Below, in pieces: positions 43,190 to 51,290 of a stretch of 64,000 nucleotides of DNA. Below the pieces are notes generated by a model that was not told where the DNA came from, searched no databases, and worked only from the letters and a program-made list of their open reading frames with translations. The DNA is from Mycolicibacterium aurum (lineage in GTDB: Bacteria; Actinomycetota; Actinomycetes; Mycobacteriales; Mycobacteriaceae). The stretch covers positions 5,828,001-5,892,000 of the forward strand of contig NZ_LR134356.1 in assembly GCF_900637195.1 (NCBI RefSeq), in the 5' to 3' direction. The first letter of the stretch is position 1; each line of letters starts with the position of its first letter. A program made the position numbers and the translations under genes.

Positions 43190-43216
43190 TTGACGACCTT
43201 GCAATGCTTATATAAC
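43190..43216 (+). promoter_or_regulatory. Putative SigA-type promoter of alpha/beta hydrolase-TetR operon
   Basis: TTGACG (43190-43195) and TATAAC (43211-43216) are spaced by 15 bases, slightly short but usable in mycobacteria. The -10 lies inside the left arm of the palindrome at 43207-43229, so bound repressor would block polymerase. Confidence 0.5.
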
Positions 43217-43229
43217 GTCGTTCTATAAG
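43207..43229. promoter_or_regulatory. 23-bp near-perfect palindrome, TetR-type operator
   Basis: Arms CTTATATAACG (43207-43217) and CGTTCTATAAG (43219-43229) are complementary at 10 of 11 positions around a single central base. It is located 57 bases upstream of the hydrolase ATG and overlaps the predicted -10. The TetR encoded as second gene of the operon is the obvious binder. Confidence 0.75.
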
Positions 43230-43286
43230 GCATCGCCGGGCAACGCCCGCACCCACTCGAACGACAGGTCTCGACAGGAACACCCC

Positions 43287-44087
43287 ATGACCAACGTCGT
43301 CTTCATCCACGGACTCTGGGTCTCCCACACCGCGTGGCAACCTTGGATCGAGCACTTCGCCGCCCAGGGACACCACGCCATCGCTCCGGCATGGCCCGGT
43401 GAGCACGCCACGGTGACCGCCACCCGCGAAGATCCCGCCGGGCAAGCGGGTGTCGGCATCGACGAGCTGACCGACTACTTCGCCGAGATCGCGGCGCAGT
43501 TCGACACACCGCCGGTGGTGATCGGACACTCGTTCGGCGGCCTCATCGCGCAGAAGCTGCTCGGCGACAACAAGGCAGCCGCCGCGATCGCCATCGATCC
43601 CGCGCCCGTCAAGGGCGTCAAGCCGCTGCCGATCGCACAGCTGCGTTCGGCGTCACCCGTGCTGGGTAACCCGGGCAACCGGGGTCGAGCCAAGGCGCTG
43701 ACCGCGCAGCAGTGGCGTTACGCGTTCGGTAATGCCCTGTCGGACAAGGAATCCGACGCCCTGTGGGAGCAATGGTCCATCCCGTCACCGGGCCGGCCGC
43801 TGTTCCAGGCTGCCGTCGCCAACTTCGCGCCGAACTCGCCCGCACGAGTCGACACCGCCAACCAGACCCGCGGGCCACTGTTGATCACTGCCGGCACGGC
43901 CGACCACACCGTCCCCCTGGTCACCGCGAAGGCGGCGCACAAGCTGTACGGAAAGTCGGGCGCTGTCACCGACTTCCACGAATTCGACGGACGCGGACAT
44001 TCGCTGACCGTCGACCACGGGTGGCGGGACGTCGCCGACACATCGCTGGCCTGGCTGGCGCACCGCCAGGTGGCCGCCGACGTATGA
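43287..44087 (+). CDS. Alpha/beta hydrolase
   Basis: The 266-residue alpha/beta-hydrolase has the oxyanion strand FIHGLW near residue 6, the nucleophile elbow GHSFGG (Ser near 81), the acidic residue in GTADHTVP near 212, and the final His in GRGHSLT near 240. It is a small-molecule esterase, lactonase or similar enzyme of the AB hydrolase-1 group. It is followed by a TetR gene with ATGA overlap and preceded by a palindrome, so it is probably induced by its own substrate through that repressor. Confidence 0.92.
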   Translation: MTNVVFIHGLWVSHTAWQPWIEHFAAQGHHAIAPAWPGEHATVTATREDPAGQAGVGIDELTDYFAEIAAQFDTPPVVIGHSFGGLIAQKLLGDNKAAAAIAIDPAPVKGVKPLPIAQLRSASPVLGNPGNRGRAKALTAQQWRYAFGNALSDKESDALWEQWSIPSPGRPLFQAAVANFAPNSPARVDTANQTRGPLLITAGTADHTVPLVTAKAAHKLYGKSGAVTDFHEFDGRGHSLTVDHGWRDVADTSLAWLAHRQVAADV

Positions 44088-44689
44088 CGGACACTCCGGC
44101 GCGCCGTCGCACCGCCAGCGCCGAGGTCTCGGCCGCGTTGCTGAACGCGGCCGAGGCCGTGCTGGACCGGGACGGCTCCGGCGGCATCACCATCCGGGCC
44201 GTCGCGCGAGAGGCCGCGGTGGCCCCGATGAGCGTGTACAACAGGTTCGACCACAAGGACGGCCTGCTCACCGCGCTGGCGATGCGCGCCCTCGACGAAT
44301 TGGCCGAGGCCATTCAGAGCCCCGAGGACGAGGACGGCGCCGAACGCTTCCGCCAGGCCTGCCGGGCTTACCGCGACTTCGCCCTCGCCCACCCCGCGCG
44401 CTACTCGCTCATCTTCGCCAGCGGAACCCCGCTCAGCGATCAGACCAGCGCCGTCGCCGGGCGAGGGCGGGCGGTTTTCACCGTCCTGGCCGATCTGATC
44501 AGCGGGCTGCCAGGCGGCGGGGCCCCTCACGATCCTTGGGAGTCCGCGCAATCCGTGTGGAGCGCGATACACGGAGCCGTCAGCATCGAGCAGGTCGGAA
44601 TCGGCCAAACCGAGGACGCCGCAGCATCGTTCGAGAATCTTCTCGACCTGCTCATCACTGGTCTCTCCCGCGGTGCGTCCGGGCCATGA
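44084..44689 (+). CDS. TetR/AcrR family transcriptional regulator
   Basis: The 201-residue repressor-type protein has its HTH at about 37-60 (ITIRAVAREAAVAPMSVYNRF then DHKDGLL) and a WHG/TetR_C-like ligand domain with FRQACRAYRDFALAHPARYS. It overlaps the hydrolase stop as ATGA (44084-44087). Autoregulation through the palindrome at 43207-43229 is likely. Its 3' end overlaps the 3' end of the GH3 gene on the other strand by 35 bases. Confidence 0.92.
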   Translation: MTDTPARRRTASAEVSAALLNAAEAVLDRDGSGGITIRAVAREAAVAPMSVYNRFDHKDGLLTALAMRALDELAEAIQSPEDEDGAERFRQACRAYRDFALAHPARYSLIFASGTPLSDQTSAVAGRGRAVFTVLADLISGLPGGGAPHDPWESAQSVWSAIHGAVSIEQVGIGQTEDAAASFENLLDLLITGLSRGASGP

Positions 44690-46892
44690 GCCGCTCCAAC
44701 TCGGCCACGGGCGCGGCGGCACCGAGCATGTTCACGATGGTCTGCATCGGCATGGACCCCACCATCTGCAGCAGATCGGGCGTGGCGCTGGGTCCGCCCT
44801 CCCCGGCGGAGGACGCGGCCGCCACCTGCGCGAGGAACTCGGCACCCACCACCGGGTGCGTGCACCACTCCTGCACCGTCGACTCCATCGTGAGTTCGAT
44901 GGCCAGGTGGTCACCGGTGAGCGCGACGGACTCCTCGAGCGTCACGGTCGCCGAATCGCGGCAGATCTGGACGACGTAAGTGCCCGGGGTGACCACCCAG
45001 TCCGCATGCTCGACATCCCAGTAGGCGAACGCACGTCGACCCAATTCCAGTGACACTGTGCGTGACTCGGCCGCATCGAGCTCGACCTTGGCGAAGGCGC
45101 GCAGTTCGCGTGCCGGCCTGCGCACCGGTCCGTGCGCTGCGGCCACGTACACCTGGACCACCTCGCTGCCGGCACGTTCACCGGTGTTGGTCACGGTGAC
45201 CGTCACCCGGGCGGTGTCGTCACCGGTCACTTCGACGGTCAGGTCGGTGGTGGCAAACGTGGTGTAGGACAACCCATGTCCGAACGGGTACCGCGCGGGC
45301 ACAGCGACCGTCTCATGCCACCGGTAGCCCACCATCACCCCCTCGCCGTAACGCACGTGGCCCTGCTCCCCCGGAAAGTTGACATAGCAGCACGTGTCGG
45401 CCAGGCGGACCGGGATCGTCTCCGCGAGCCGGCCCGAGGGATTGGCGACGCCGAAGAGCAGGTCCGCCAGCGCGCTGCCACAGGCCTGGCCGAGCAGGAA
45501 ACCCTCGAGGATCGCGTCGACGTCGTCATGCCAGCCCTCCAGGGACACCACCCCGCCGTTGGCGAGCACGACCACCGTGCGTGCAGCGGCCGCGGCGACG
45601 GCACGGATCAGCCGGCGCTGCGTCTCGGGGAGCTCCAGTGCCGTCCGGTCGAATCCCTCGGACTCGTCGGCATCGGCAAGCCCGGCGAAGACCACAGCGA
45701 CGTCGGAGTCAAGGGCCACGACCGCCGCGTCCAGCAGTGCCTCCGTGTCTGCGGTCCCGTCGAGGGAGAACCCCGGCGCGAAGTCGATGACGCAGTGCGC
45801 CGCGTCGGCCGACACCCGGAGGGCATCGAGCGGGGCATCGACCCGGGTGGCGTTGACATGTGAGCTCCCGCCTCCCTGGAACCGAGGGTTCCGGGCGAAC
45901 TCACCGATGACGGCGATCCGGGTCCCGTCGCTCAGCGGCAGCGCCGCGCCGTCGTTCTTGAGCAGGACGGCACACTCGGTCGCCAGTTCGCGGGCCAGCG
46001 CGTGATGCTCATCGGCGTCGAAATCGACGGCGGGGGCCTCGGCGAGCCTGGCCAGTGTGACCACTCGGCTGACCGCCGCGTCGAGGTCCTTCTCGTCGAG
46101 CTCTCCGGCACGGACGGCGTCGACGATCCGTTGCGCGCTCCTGCCCCCGGTTCCGGGCATCTGCAGGTCCAGCCCGGCGCGCACCGAGGCGACGGGGTCG
46201 TGGACGGCTCCCCAGTCGGAGACCACCGACCCGGCGAATCCCCACTGGTCGCGCAGCACGTCCGTGAGCAGCCAGCGGCTCTGCGCGGCGTACACCCCGT
46301 TGATCCGGTTGTACGAGCACATCACGGTGGCGGGATCCGCGTCGACGACCACCCGCTCGAAGGCCGGCAGGTAGATCTCCCGCAGCGTGCGCTCATCGAC
46401 GTCCGCGCTGATCCGCATCCGCTCGGTTTCCTGGTTGTTGGCCGCGAAATGCTTCACCGAGGCACCCACGCCCTGGCCTTGCTGGCCGCGGACGTGCGCC
46501 GCACCCAGCACGCCTGCCAGCAGCGGATCCTCCGAGTAGTACTCGAAGTTGCGCCCGCACAACGGCGACCTCTTGATGTTGATCCCCGGTCCGAGCGCCA
46601 CGTGTACGCCCAGCGCTCGGGCCTCCCGCCCCACTGCTGCGCCGAGCCGTTCGGCGACCCGCGGGTTCCAGCTGCTTCCCACCGCGACGGCCGGGGGAAA
46701 GCAGGTCGCTGGTGTGCTGTCGTGGAGTCCCAGGTGGTCCGATGCCCCACTCTGGCGGCGGATACCGTGCGGGCCGTCGGTGAGCACGATCGACGGTATG
46801 CCGGCGTGATCGACCGGCACCGTGGACCAGAAGTCCCGGCCACACACCAGTGCGGCCTTGTCTTCCAGGCTGAGCGGGCTTGTCGTCGGCAC
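44655..46892 (-). CDS. Glycoside hydrolase family 3 beta-glucosidase-like
   Basis: The 745-residue enzyme has the three-domain GH3 layout: an N-terminal barrel (TDGPHGIRRQ, GPGINIKRSPLCGRNFEYYS, KHFAANNQET, CSYNRING), the nucleophile Asp in GSVVSDWGAVHD, the alpha/beta sandwich (AVIGEFARNPRFQGGGSSHV) and a C-terminal fibronectin-like domain (VTVTNTGERAGSEVVQVYV). There is no signal peptide, so it is cytoplasmic and likely acts on imported glycosides. GTG 46892 is chosen with AGGAGG just upstream. The last 35 bases overlap the TetR gene on the opposite strand. Confidence 0.93.
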   Translation of the reverse strand: MPTTSPLSLEDKAALVCGRDFWSTVPVDHAGIPSIVLTDGPHGIRRQSGASDHLGLHDSTPATCFPPAVAVGSSWNPRVAERLGAAVGREARALGVHVALGPGINIKRSPLCGRNFEYYSEDPLLAGVLGAAHVRGQQGQGVGASVKHFAANNQETERMRISADVDERTLREIYLPAFERVVVDADPATVMCSYNRINGVYAAQSRWLLTDVLRDQWGFAGSVVSDWGAVHDPVASVRAGLDLQMPGTGGRSAQRIVDAVRAGELDEKDLDAAVSRVVTLARLAEAPAVDFDADEHHALARELATECAVLLKNDGAALPLSDGTRIAVIGEFARNPRFQGGGSSHVNATRVDAPLDALRVSADAAHCVIDFAPGFSLDGTADTEALLDAAVVALDSDVAVVFAGLADADESEGFDRTALELPETQRRLIRAVAAAAARTVVVLANGGVVSLEGWHDDVDAILEGFLLGQACGSALADLLFGVANPSGRLAETIPVRLADTCCYVNFPGEQGHVRYGEGVMVGYRWHETVAVPARYPFGHGLSYTTFATTDLTVEVTGDDTARVTVTVTNTGERAGSEVVQVYVAAAHGPVRRPARELRAFAKVELDAAESRTVSLELGRRAFAYWDVEHADWVVTPGTYVVQICRDSATVTLEESVALTGDHLAIELTMESTVQEWCTHPVVGAEFLAQVAAASSAGEGGPSATPDLLQMVGSMPMQTIVNMLGAAAPVAELERLMARTHRGRDQ

Positions 46893-47218
46893 GGGACCTC
46901 CTCCGGGTTGACTACCTCCACTGTTCCAGTAGTCGGCGCGCGGTCCGGCGACGGATTCCGTAGCGCACATACCCGGGATTGACGTTCGCGTAGATTTCAA
47001 CGGCCGGTCGGCTTTCCAAAAGCACTGGCAAAAGCCAACTGTGAGAAAGAGTAAAGAATCCCCACTTGCTTCGGATTTCGTACTAACCTGGTCGATGGTT
47101 GAGCTTGCAGCCCACGGACACGCCATGGCGGCGCGGCGCGGCAGAGCTCGGATGCCCGGCCCGCCCAGCCGTGCGGCGCGTCTCCACCGCCATCTTCAAC
47201 GGAACTTGGGTGACAGAT
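46893..47218. other. Intergenic region with repeats, no confident gene
   Basis: This 326-base region lies between the divergent GH3 and STAS genes. It holds the AGGAGG of GH3, an inverted repeat GACTAC/GTAGTC (46910-46915, 46929-46934), a small hairpin GCTTT-CCA-AAAGC (47011-47023) and a second AAAAGC copy 12 bases after the first. A frame open from 47099 leads into the STAS gene, but its first 40 codons look non-coding (Arg/Pro-rich). Confidence 0.5.
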
Positions 47219-47719
47219 ATGTTCGCCGCTGGTAGCGATTCGATGTACCGCACCGCAGAAGCCTCAACCGAAGACACACTCCGATGTGGCCGGGCCACGT
47301 TCGCCGTCCGCCAGTGCTCGCCGACGCGCGCCGCCGTCGGTGTCGTCGGCGAGATCGACGCCGTCAACGGCCGCGCCCTCGGCCGCTACGTGGAGCGCCA
47401 CACCAGGATTTCCAAACAGCTCGTACTCGACCTTCGCGCCGTCGACTACTTCGGCTCCCAGGGATTCACCGCTCTGTACTTCATCAGCGTGCACTGCACC
47501 CGCAGCGATGTGGACTGGGTGATCGTCGGCAGCCACGCGGTATGTCGCCTGCTGTCGATCTGCGATCCCGAGGGCGAACTCCCTTTGGTCGCCGACCTTT
47601 CCTCGGCGCTGGACCGACTCGACCGCTGTGCCCAGGTCCGTCCGCAGATCATCTGGTCGGGACGCGCCGGATGGCACGCCGGGCCTCGCCGCCGTGAGGC
47701 CGACCACCACTCCGTCTGA
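47219..47719 (+). CDS. STAS domain protein (anti-sigma factor antagonist-like)
   Basis: The 166-residue protein has one STAS domain at about 25-125: FAVRQCSPTRAAVGVVGEID, LVLDLRAVDYFGSQGFTALY and IVGSHAVCRLLSI. The classic phospho-acceptor block DSSG is GSQG here: the first Ser is kept but Asp is Gly and the second Ser is Gln, so phosphorylation may be altered. Such proteins control sigma factors by binding anti-sigma kinases; no RsbW-like kinase is nearby. ATG 47219 is provisional, since 47099 and 47243 are also open. It is followed after 53 bases by the EAL-DICT gene. Confidence 0.8.
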   Translation: MFAAGSDSMYRTAEASTEDTLRCGRATFAVRQCSPTRAAVGVVGEIDAVNGRALGRYVERHTRISKQLVLDLRAVDYFGSQGFTALYFISVHCTRSDVDWVIVGSHAVCRLLSICDPEGELPLVADLSSALDRLDRCAQVRPQIIWSGRAGWHAGPRRREADHHSV

Positions 47720-47772
47720 TCCGTTCGTGCCGGTTAGGGTGGGCTGACAGACCACGGAGCACGAAGGAATCG

Positions 47773-49011
47773 ATGACAGACCTGCTCGACACGGCAGCAG
47801 CGGGTCATGGCGTCGTGTCGGCTTTCCAGCGGGTGGTGTCACTGCCCAGCGAAACCGTTGTGGGCTATGAGGCGCTGGCACGGTGGCCGGACCTCGACGG
47901 ACTCACCCCCCTGCACGTGTTCGCGCATGCCGTGGCGGAGGGCAACCTCGACGAACTCGACCATGCGTGCATCACGGCGGCGGCCCGCGGCGCGCTCGCG
48001 GGTAACTCGTCGGACGGAATGTTGCTCCTGGTCAACTGCGAACCCACAGCCGCCGATCTCGACATGACCGTCGACTCCGCGCTGGCCGATGCGGCCAGGT
48101 CCTTCCACGTCGTATTCGAGTTGACCGAGCGCGGACTGCTGACCGACCCCGGCGCGCTCCTGCGCAAGGTCGCGTACCTACGCTCTCGCGGTTTCCTGAT
48201 CGCGCTCGACGATGTTGGGGCGCATCGCGATTCACTGGCGCTGCTCGACATCGTGGCGCCCGACATCGTGAAGCTGGACATGGGACTCGTGCAGCACCAG
48301 CCGGACCGTATCCAGGCGCGCACGGTGGCAGCGGTGATGGCGCATCACGAACGCACCGGGGCGTTGATCCTGGCCGAGGGGATCGAAACCGACGAGCATC
48401 TGGAGCAAGCCCTCGCGTACGGTGCCACCCTGGGGCAGGGTTACCGCTTCGGGCATCCAGGCGAACTCGACACCGCCCCGGACATCTCCAGCGTGCCGCA
48501 CTGGCAGCGCTCGACACCCGAGGCCACCGGCCCGTCGATCTTCGATCTGATGGCACCCGGCCTGACGACCAGGGTGGTGCGCAAACGCACACTGCTTGAG
48601 TTGTCGCGGCACATCGAGCGTCTTGCCGAGGCCGCCGAAAGCGCCCCGATCGTGTTGACGACGGTGCAGAAGCACAGCAATTTCAGCCTGCTGACGCGTC
48701 GGCGCTACACCACTCTCGCGGAACGCTCACCGCTGGTGCTCGTTTTCGGAGTGGGCGTTCCCGACGAGCTGGACCCCGACGTCCGGTGGGTGGACATCGC
48801 GGCGGACGACCCGCTCTCCACGGAGTGGACCATCGTCGTCCTCGGACCGCACACTGCGGCGGCGTTGATTGCCCAGGAACAGTTTCCGCCGGACTGCCCG
48901 CTGTCACTCTCGGACGGCGAGCGCCGCTTCGAGGCGGCCATCACCTTCGACCGCACCCGGGTGACGCGGGCGGCGCGCATGTTGATGACGCGCCTGGCAC
49001 CGCACGGTTAG
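47773..49011 (+). CDS. EAL-domain protein with C-terminal DICT domain
   Basis: The 412-residue protein has an EAL phosphodiesterase domain (residues 15-235): EAL at 33-35, Asn88, Glu119 in ELTE, Asp146-Asp147, Lys167 and Glu202 in AEGIE are kept, but the usual Gln of the ETEEQ motif is His209. A DICT sensory domain follows from about 265. EAL-DICT proteins degrade cyclic di-GMP or sense it in response to light or redox-like cues in actinobacteria and cyanobacteria. ATG 47773 has GAAGGA upstream. It shares a 4-base tail overlap with the AraC gene. Confidence 0.88.
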   Translation: MTDLLDTAAAGHGVVSAFQRVVSLPSETVVGYEALARWPDLDGLTPLHVFAHAVAEGNLDELDHACITAAARGALAGNSSDGMLLLVNCEPTAADLDMTVDSALADAARSFHVVFELTERGLLTDPGALLRKVAYLRSRGFLIALDDVGAHRDSLALLDIVAPDIVKLDMGLVQHQPDRIQARTVAAVMAHHERTGALILAEGIETDEHLEQALAYGATLGQGYRFGHPGELDTAPDISSVPHWQRSTPEATGPSIFDLMAPGLTTRVVRKRTLLELSRHIERLAEAAESAPIVLTTVQKHSNFSLLTRRRYTTLAERSPLVLVFGVGVPDELDPDVRWVDIAADDPLSTEWTIVVLGPHTAAALIAQEQFPPDCPLSLSDGERRFEAAITFDRTRVTRAARMLMTRLAPHG

Positions 49012-49967
49012 CTCGCGGCCCGGCGGAAGTCGCTGGGGTTGACACCCCGGACGCGTTTGAACGCGGCACTGAAGCCGAACGGGTCGTTGTAGCCCACGGC
49101 GCGGGCGATTTCGGCGACAGTCGCCGCCTGCTGCTCGACCAGCAGGTCCGCCGCGAGTGTCATGCGCCAGCGGGTCAGGTAGGTCAGCGGCGGTTCGCCC
49201 ACCAGGTCGGCGAACCGCTTGGCCAGCGTCGACCGCGACACCCCGATGCGGTCGGCCAGCGCGGACACCGTCCAGGCCGCCGCAGGCTCGGCGTGGATCA
49301 GGCGCAGCGCATCTCCGGCGACTGGATCACGCTGGGCAGCCCACCAGGCCGGCGGCTCGCCGCCCGGTCGATCGAGCCACTCCCGCAACGTGCAGACCAG
49401 CATCCAGTCCAGCAGCCGGTCCAGCACCACCTGCTGGCCAGGGGCGTCGATGGCGACCTCGGCGGCGAGGTGGTCGAGCACCGCGTCACCGGTGCCCCCG
49501 GCCTCGACCCGCAGCACCACGGGAAGAACGTCGAGCAAGCGGCGGCTGATCTCTCCGCGCACCGGATAGGCGCCGACGATCAGAGTCGTTGCGGCGCCGG
49601 TGTTGTCACCGGGATCGTGCCAGCCCAGTCGGTGCCGGGTGCCGCCCTGCTCAGGCGTCGCGCAATCCTCACCGCACGCGATCGGCTCCGCCCGCGTGTC
49701 CAGTGCGTCGACGAAGGTGAACGTTCCCGGGCCTCGCACCACGACCGTCTCGTAGGCGTTCAGCTGCTCGGGTGCACCGTGCTCCGGCACGATCCAGCCC
49801 GACCCGTGGAGAACCGTGCACAACGTCAGCGGCGCGCCGTCGACGAAGTGCAGGGCCCATGGTGGCGACAACGTCGAACTGCCGAACAACGAGCCGTGCG
49901 CACGAACACCGCGGAACAGGTCCCCGAAGACATCCACCCACGAGACGTTAGACGAATAGACATGCAT
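49008..49967 (-). CDS. AraC family transcriptional regulator (cupin type)
   Basis: The 319-residue regulator has an N-terminal cupin_6-type domain (LFGSSTLSPPWALHFVDGAP, ETVVVRGPGTFTFVD) and a C-terminal AraC double HTH: TVSALADRIGVSRSTLAKRFADLVG and TVAEIARAVGYNDPFGFSAAFKR, ending GVNPSDFRRAAS. Divergent from an NmrA-like gene over a 52-bp gap, it fits the common actinobacterial pattern of AraC regulators controlling a neighbouring oxidoreductase. Ligand unknown. Confidence 0.92.
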   Translation of the reverse strand: MHVYSSNVSWVDVFGDLFRGVRAHGSLFGSSTLSPPWALHFVDGAPLTLCTVLHGSGWIVPEHGAPEQLNAYETVVVRGPGTFTFVDALDTRAEPIACGEDCATPEQGGTRHRLGWHDPGDNTGAATTLIVGAYPVRGEISRRLLDVLPVVLRVEAGGTGDAVLDHLAAEVAIDAPGQQVVLDRLLDWMLVCTLREWLDRPGGEPPAWWAAQRDPVAGDALRLIHAEPAAAWTVSALADRIGVSRSTLAKRFADLVGEPPLTYLTRWRMTLAADLLVEQQAATVAEIARAVGYNDPFGFSAAFKRVRGVNPSDFRRAAS

Positions 49968-50019
49968 TTCGGGCTGTCACCCATGGAATACTCCGAAATT
50001 GGCGCGTTCAATTGACGTC

Positions 50020-50856
50020 ATGAGCACCGACACCATTCTCGTCCTCGGCGCCACCGGTAAGACCGGGCGCCGGATCTCCGCCCGCTTGCGGGTGCACGGC
50101 ACCCCGGTGCGCGCCGCGTCCCGATCCAGTGAGACACCGTTCGACTGGTCCGAGCCCGAGGGCTGGGACGCTGTCCTGGACGGCGTCGCCGCCGTGTACA
50201 TCGTCGCCCCCGAGGTGGTGGGCCCGACACATGAGTTCGTCGCCCGAGCAGAGGCGGCCGGGGTTCGGCATCTGGTGCTGCTGTCCGGGCGCGGCGCCGA
50301 CACCTGGGGCGACTCCACATTCGGCCGCAACATGCGTGACGCCGAGGACGCCGTCCGCGGATCGGCACTGGAATGGACCATCCTGCGGCCCAACAACTTC
50401 GCGCAGAACTTCGACGAGGAACTCTGGTACGCGCCCATCGTGGCGGGTGAACTCGCCCTTCCGGCCGGGCAGATCCCCGAACCGTTGATCGACATCGAGG
50501 ACGTCGCCGACGTCGCCGTTACCGTCCTGACGGAGCCCGGTCGCCACAGCGGACGCACCTACGAACTGACCGGGCCACGTGCGATCACCTTCGCCGAGGC
50601 CGTCGAGGTGATCGCCCGGGCGACCGGTTTGCCGATCACCTACAAGCAGATCTCGCCCGACGAGTACACCGCCGCGATGGTTGAGCAGGGGCTGCCCGAC
50701 GAGGTCGCACAGGACATCGCCGCGATGTTCGTGCTGATGGAACGGGGGCTCATCGCCGACACCACCGACGGCGTGGCCGGCGTGCTGGGACGGGCACCCC
50801 GGAGCTTCGAAGACTACGCCGTGCGGACCGCGGTGAAGGGAGTGTGGCAGCGATGA
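50020..50856 (+). CDS. NmrA-like NAD(P)-binding oxidoreductase
   Basis: The 278-residue protein starts at ATG 50020 and has the Rossmann signature ILVLGATGKTGRRISARL (residues 5-22), AASRSSE after beta-2, AVYIVAPEVVGPTHEF, HLVLLSGRGAD and the ILRPNNFAQNF block of atypical SDRs. It may be a sensor-like reductase or quinone oxidoreductase. It overlaps the flavin-type gene below (ATGA) and is divergent from the AraC regulator, its probable controller. Confidence 0.9.
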   Translation: MSTDTILVLGATGKTGRRISARLRVHGTPVRAASRSSETPFDWSEPEGWDAVLDGVAAVYIVAPEVVGPTHEFVARAEAAGVRHLVLLSGRGADTWGDSTFGRNMRDAEDAVRGSALEWTILRPNNFAQNFDEELWYAPIVAGELALPAGQIPEPLIDIEDVADVAVTVLTEPGRHSGRTYELTGPRAITFAEAVEVIARATGLPITYKQISPDEYTAAMVEQGLPDEVAQDIAAMFVLMERGLIADTTDGVAGVLGRAPRSFEDYAVRTAVKGVWQR

Positions 50857-51275
50857 GCGGCGGCGCATTGACTGCCGAGGACCTCGAGCTTCTGCGGCGC
50901 CCGCTGCACGGGTTCCTGTCCACGGCCGCCGGGCCGGCCCCAGCCCAGCCCCGCCCGGTCTGGTTCGAGGTCACCGCGGAGGGCACGATCCAATTGTTCA
51001 CCGGCCCAGACACTGTCAAGGTTCGTCGCCTGGCCCGAGACCCGCGTGCGTCGATCGTCGTCGCGGCACCGGTCGGTGAGGCCGAACGCTGGGTGTCGGT
51101 CGCAGGTCCCGTGACCGTGGAGGCAGACGGAGCGCACGAACTGGTGAAGCGCCTCGCGGCGCGCTACTGGGACCTCGACGACGCGCCGCGGGCCGACGCT
51201 CTGGCCGAGATGCTCGGACAGGACTGGGTGCGCGTCGTCATCCATCCCGACACGGTCGCGCGCGTCACGGCGTAG
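50853..51275 (+). CDS. Pyridoxamine 5'-phosphate oxidase-fold protein (F420/FMN type)
   Basis: The 140-residue split-barrel protein has FLSTAAGPAPAQPRPVWFEVT, TGPDTVKVRRLARDPRASIVVA and WVSVAGPVTVE, the usual blocks of the actinobacterial PNPOx-like family that bind F420 or FMN. ATG 50853 overlaps the NmrA stop. It may supply or use reduced cofactor for its neighbour; substrate unknown. Confidence 0.88.
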   Translation: MSGGALTAEDLELLRRPLHGFLSTAAGPAPAQPRPVWFEVTAEGTIQLFTGPDTVKVRRLARDPRASIVVAAPVGEAERWVSVAGPVTVEADGAHELVKRLAARYWDLDDAPRADALAEMLGQDWVRVVIHPDTVARVTA

Positions 51276-51290
51276 CCGGCGGGCCGGTGT

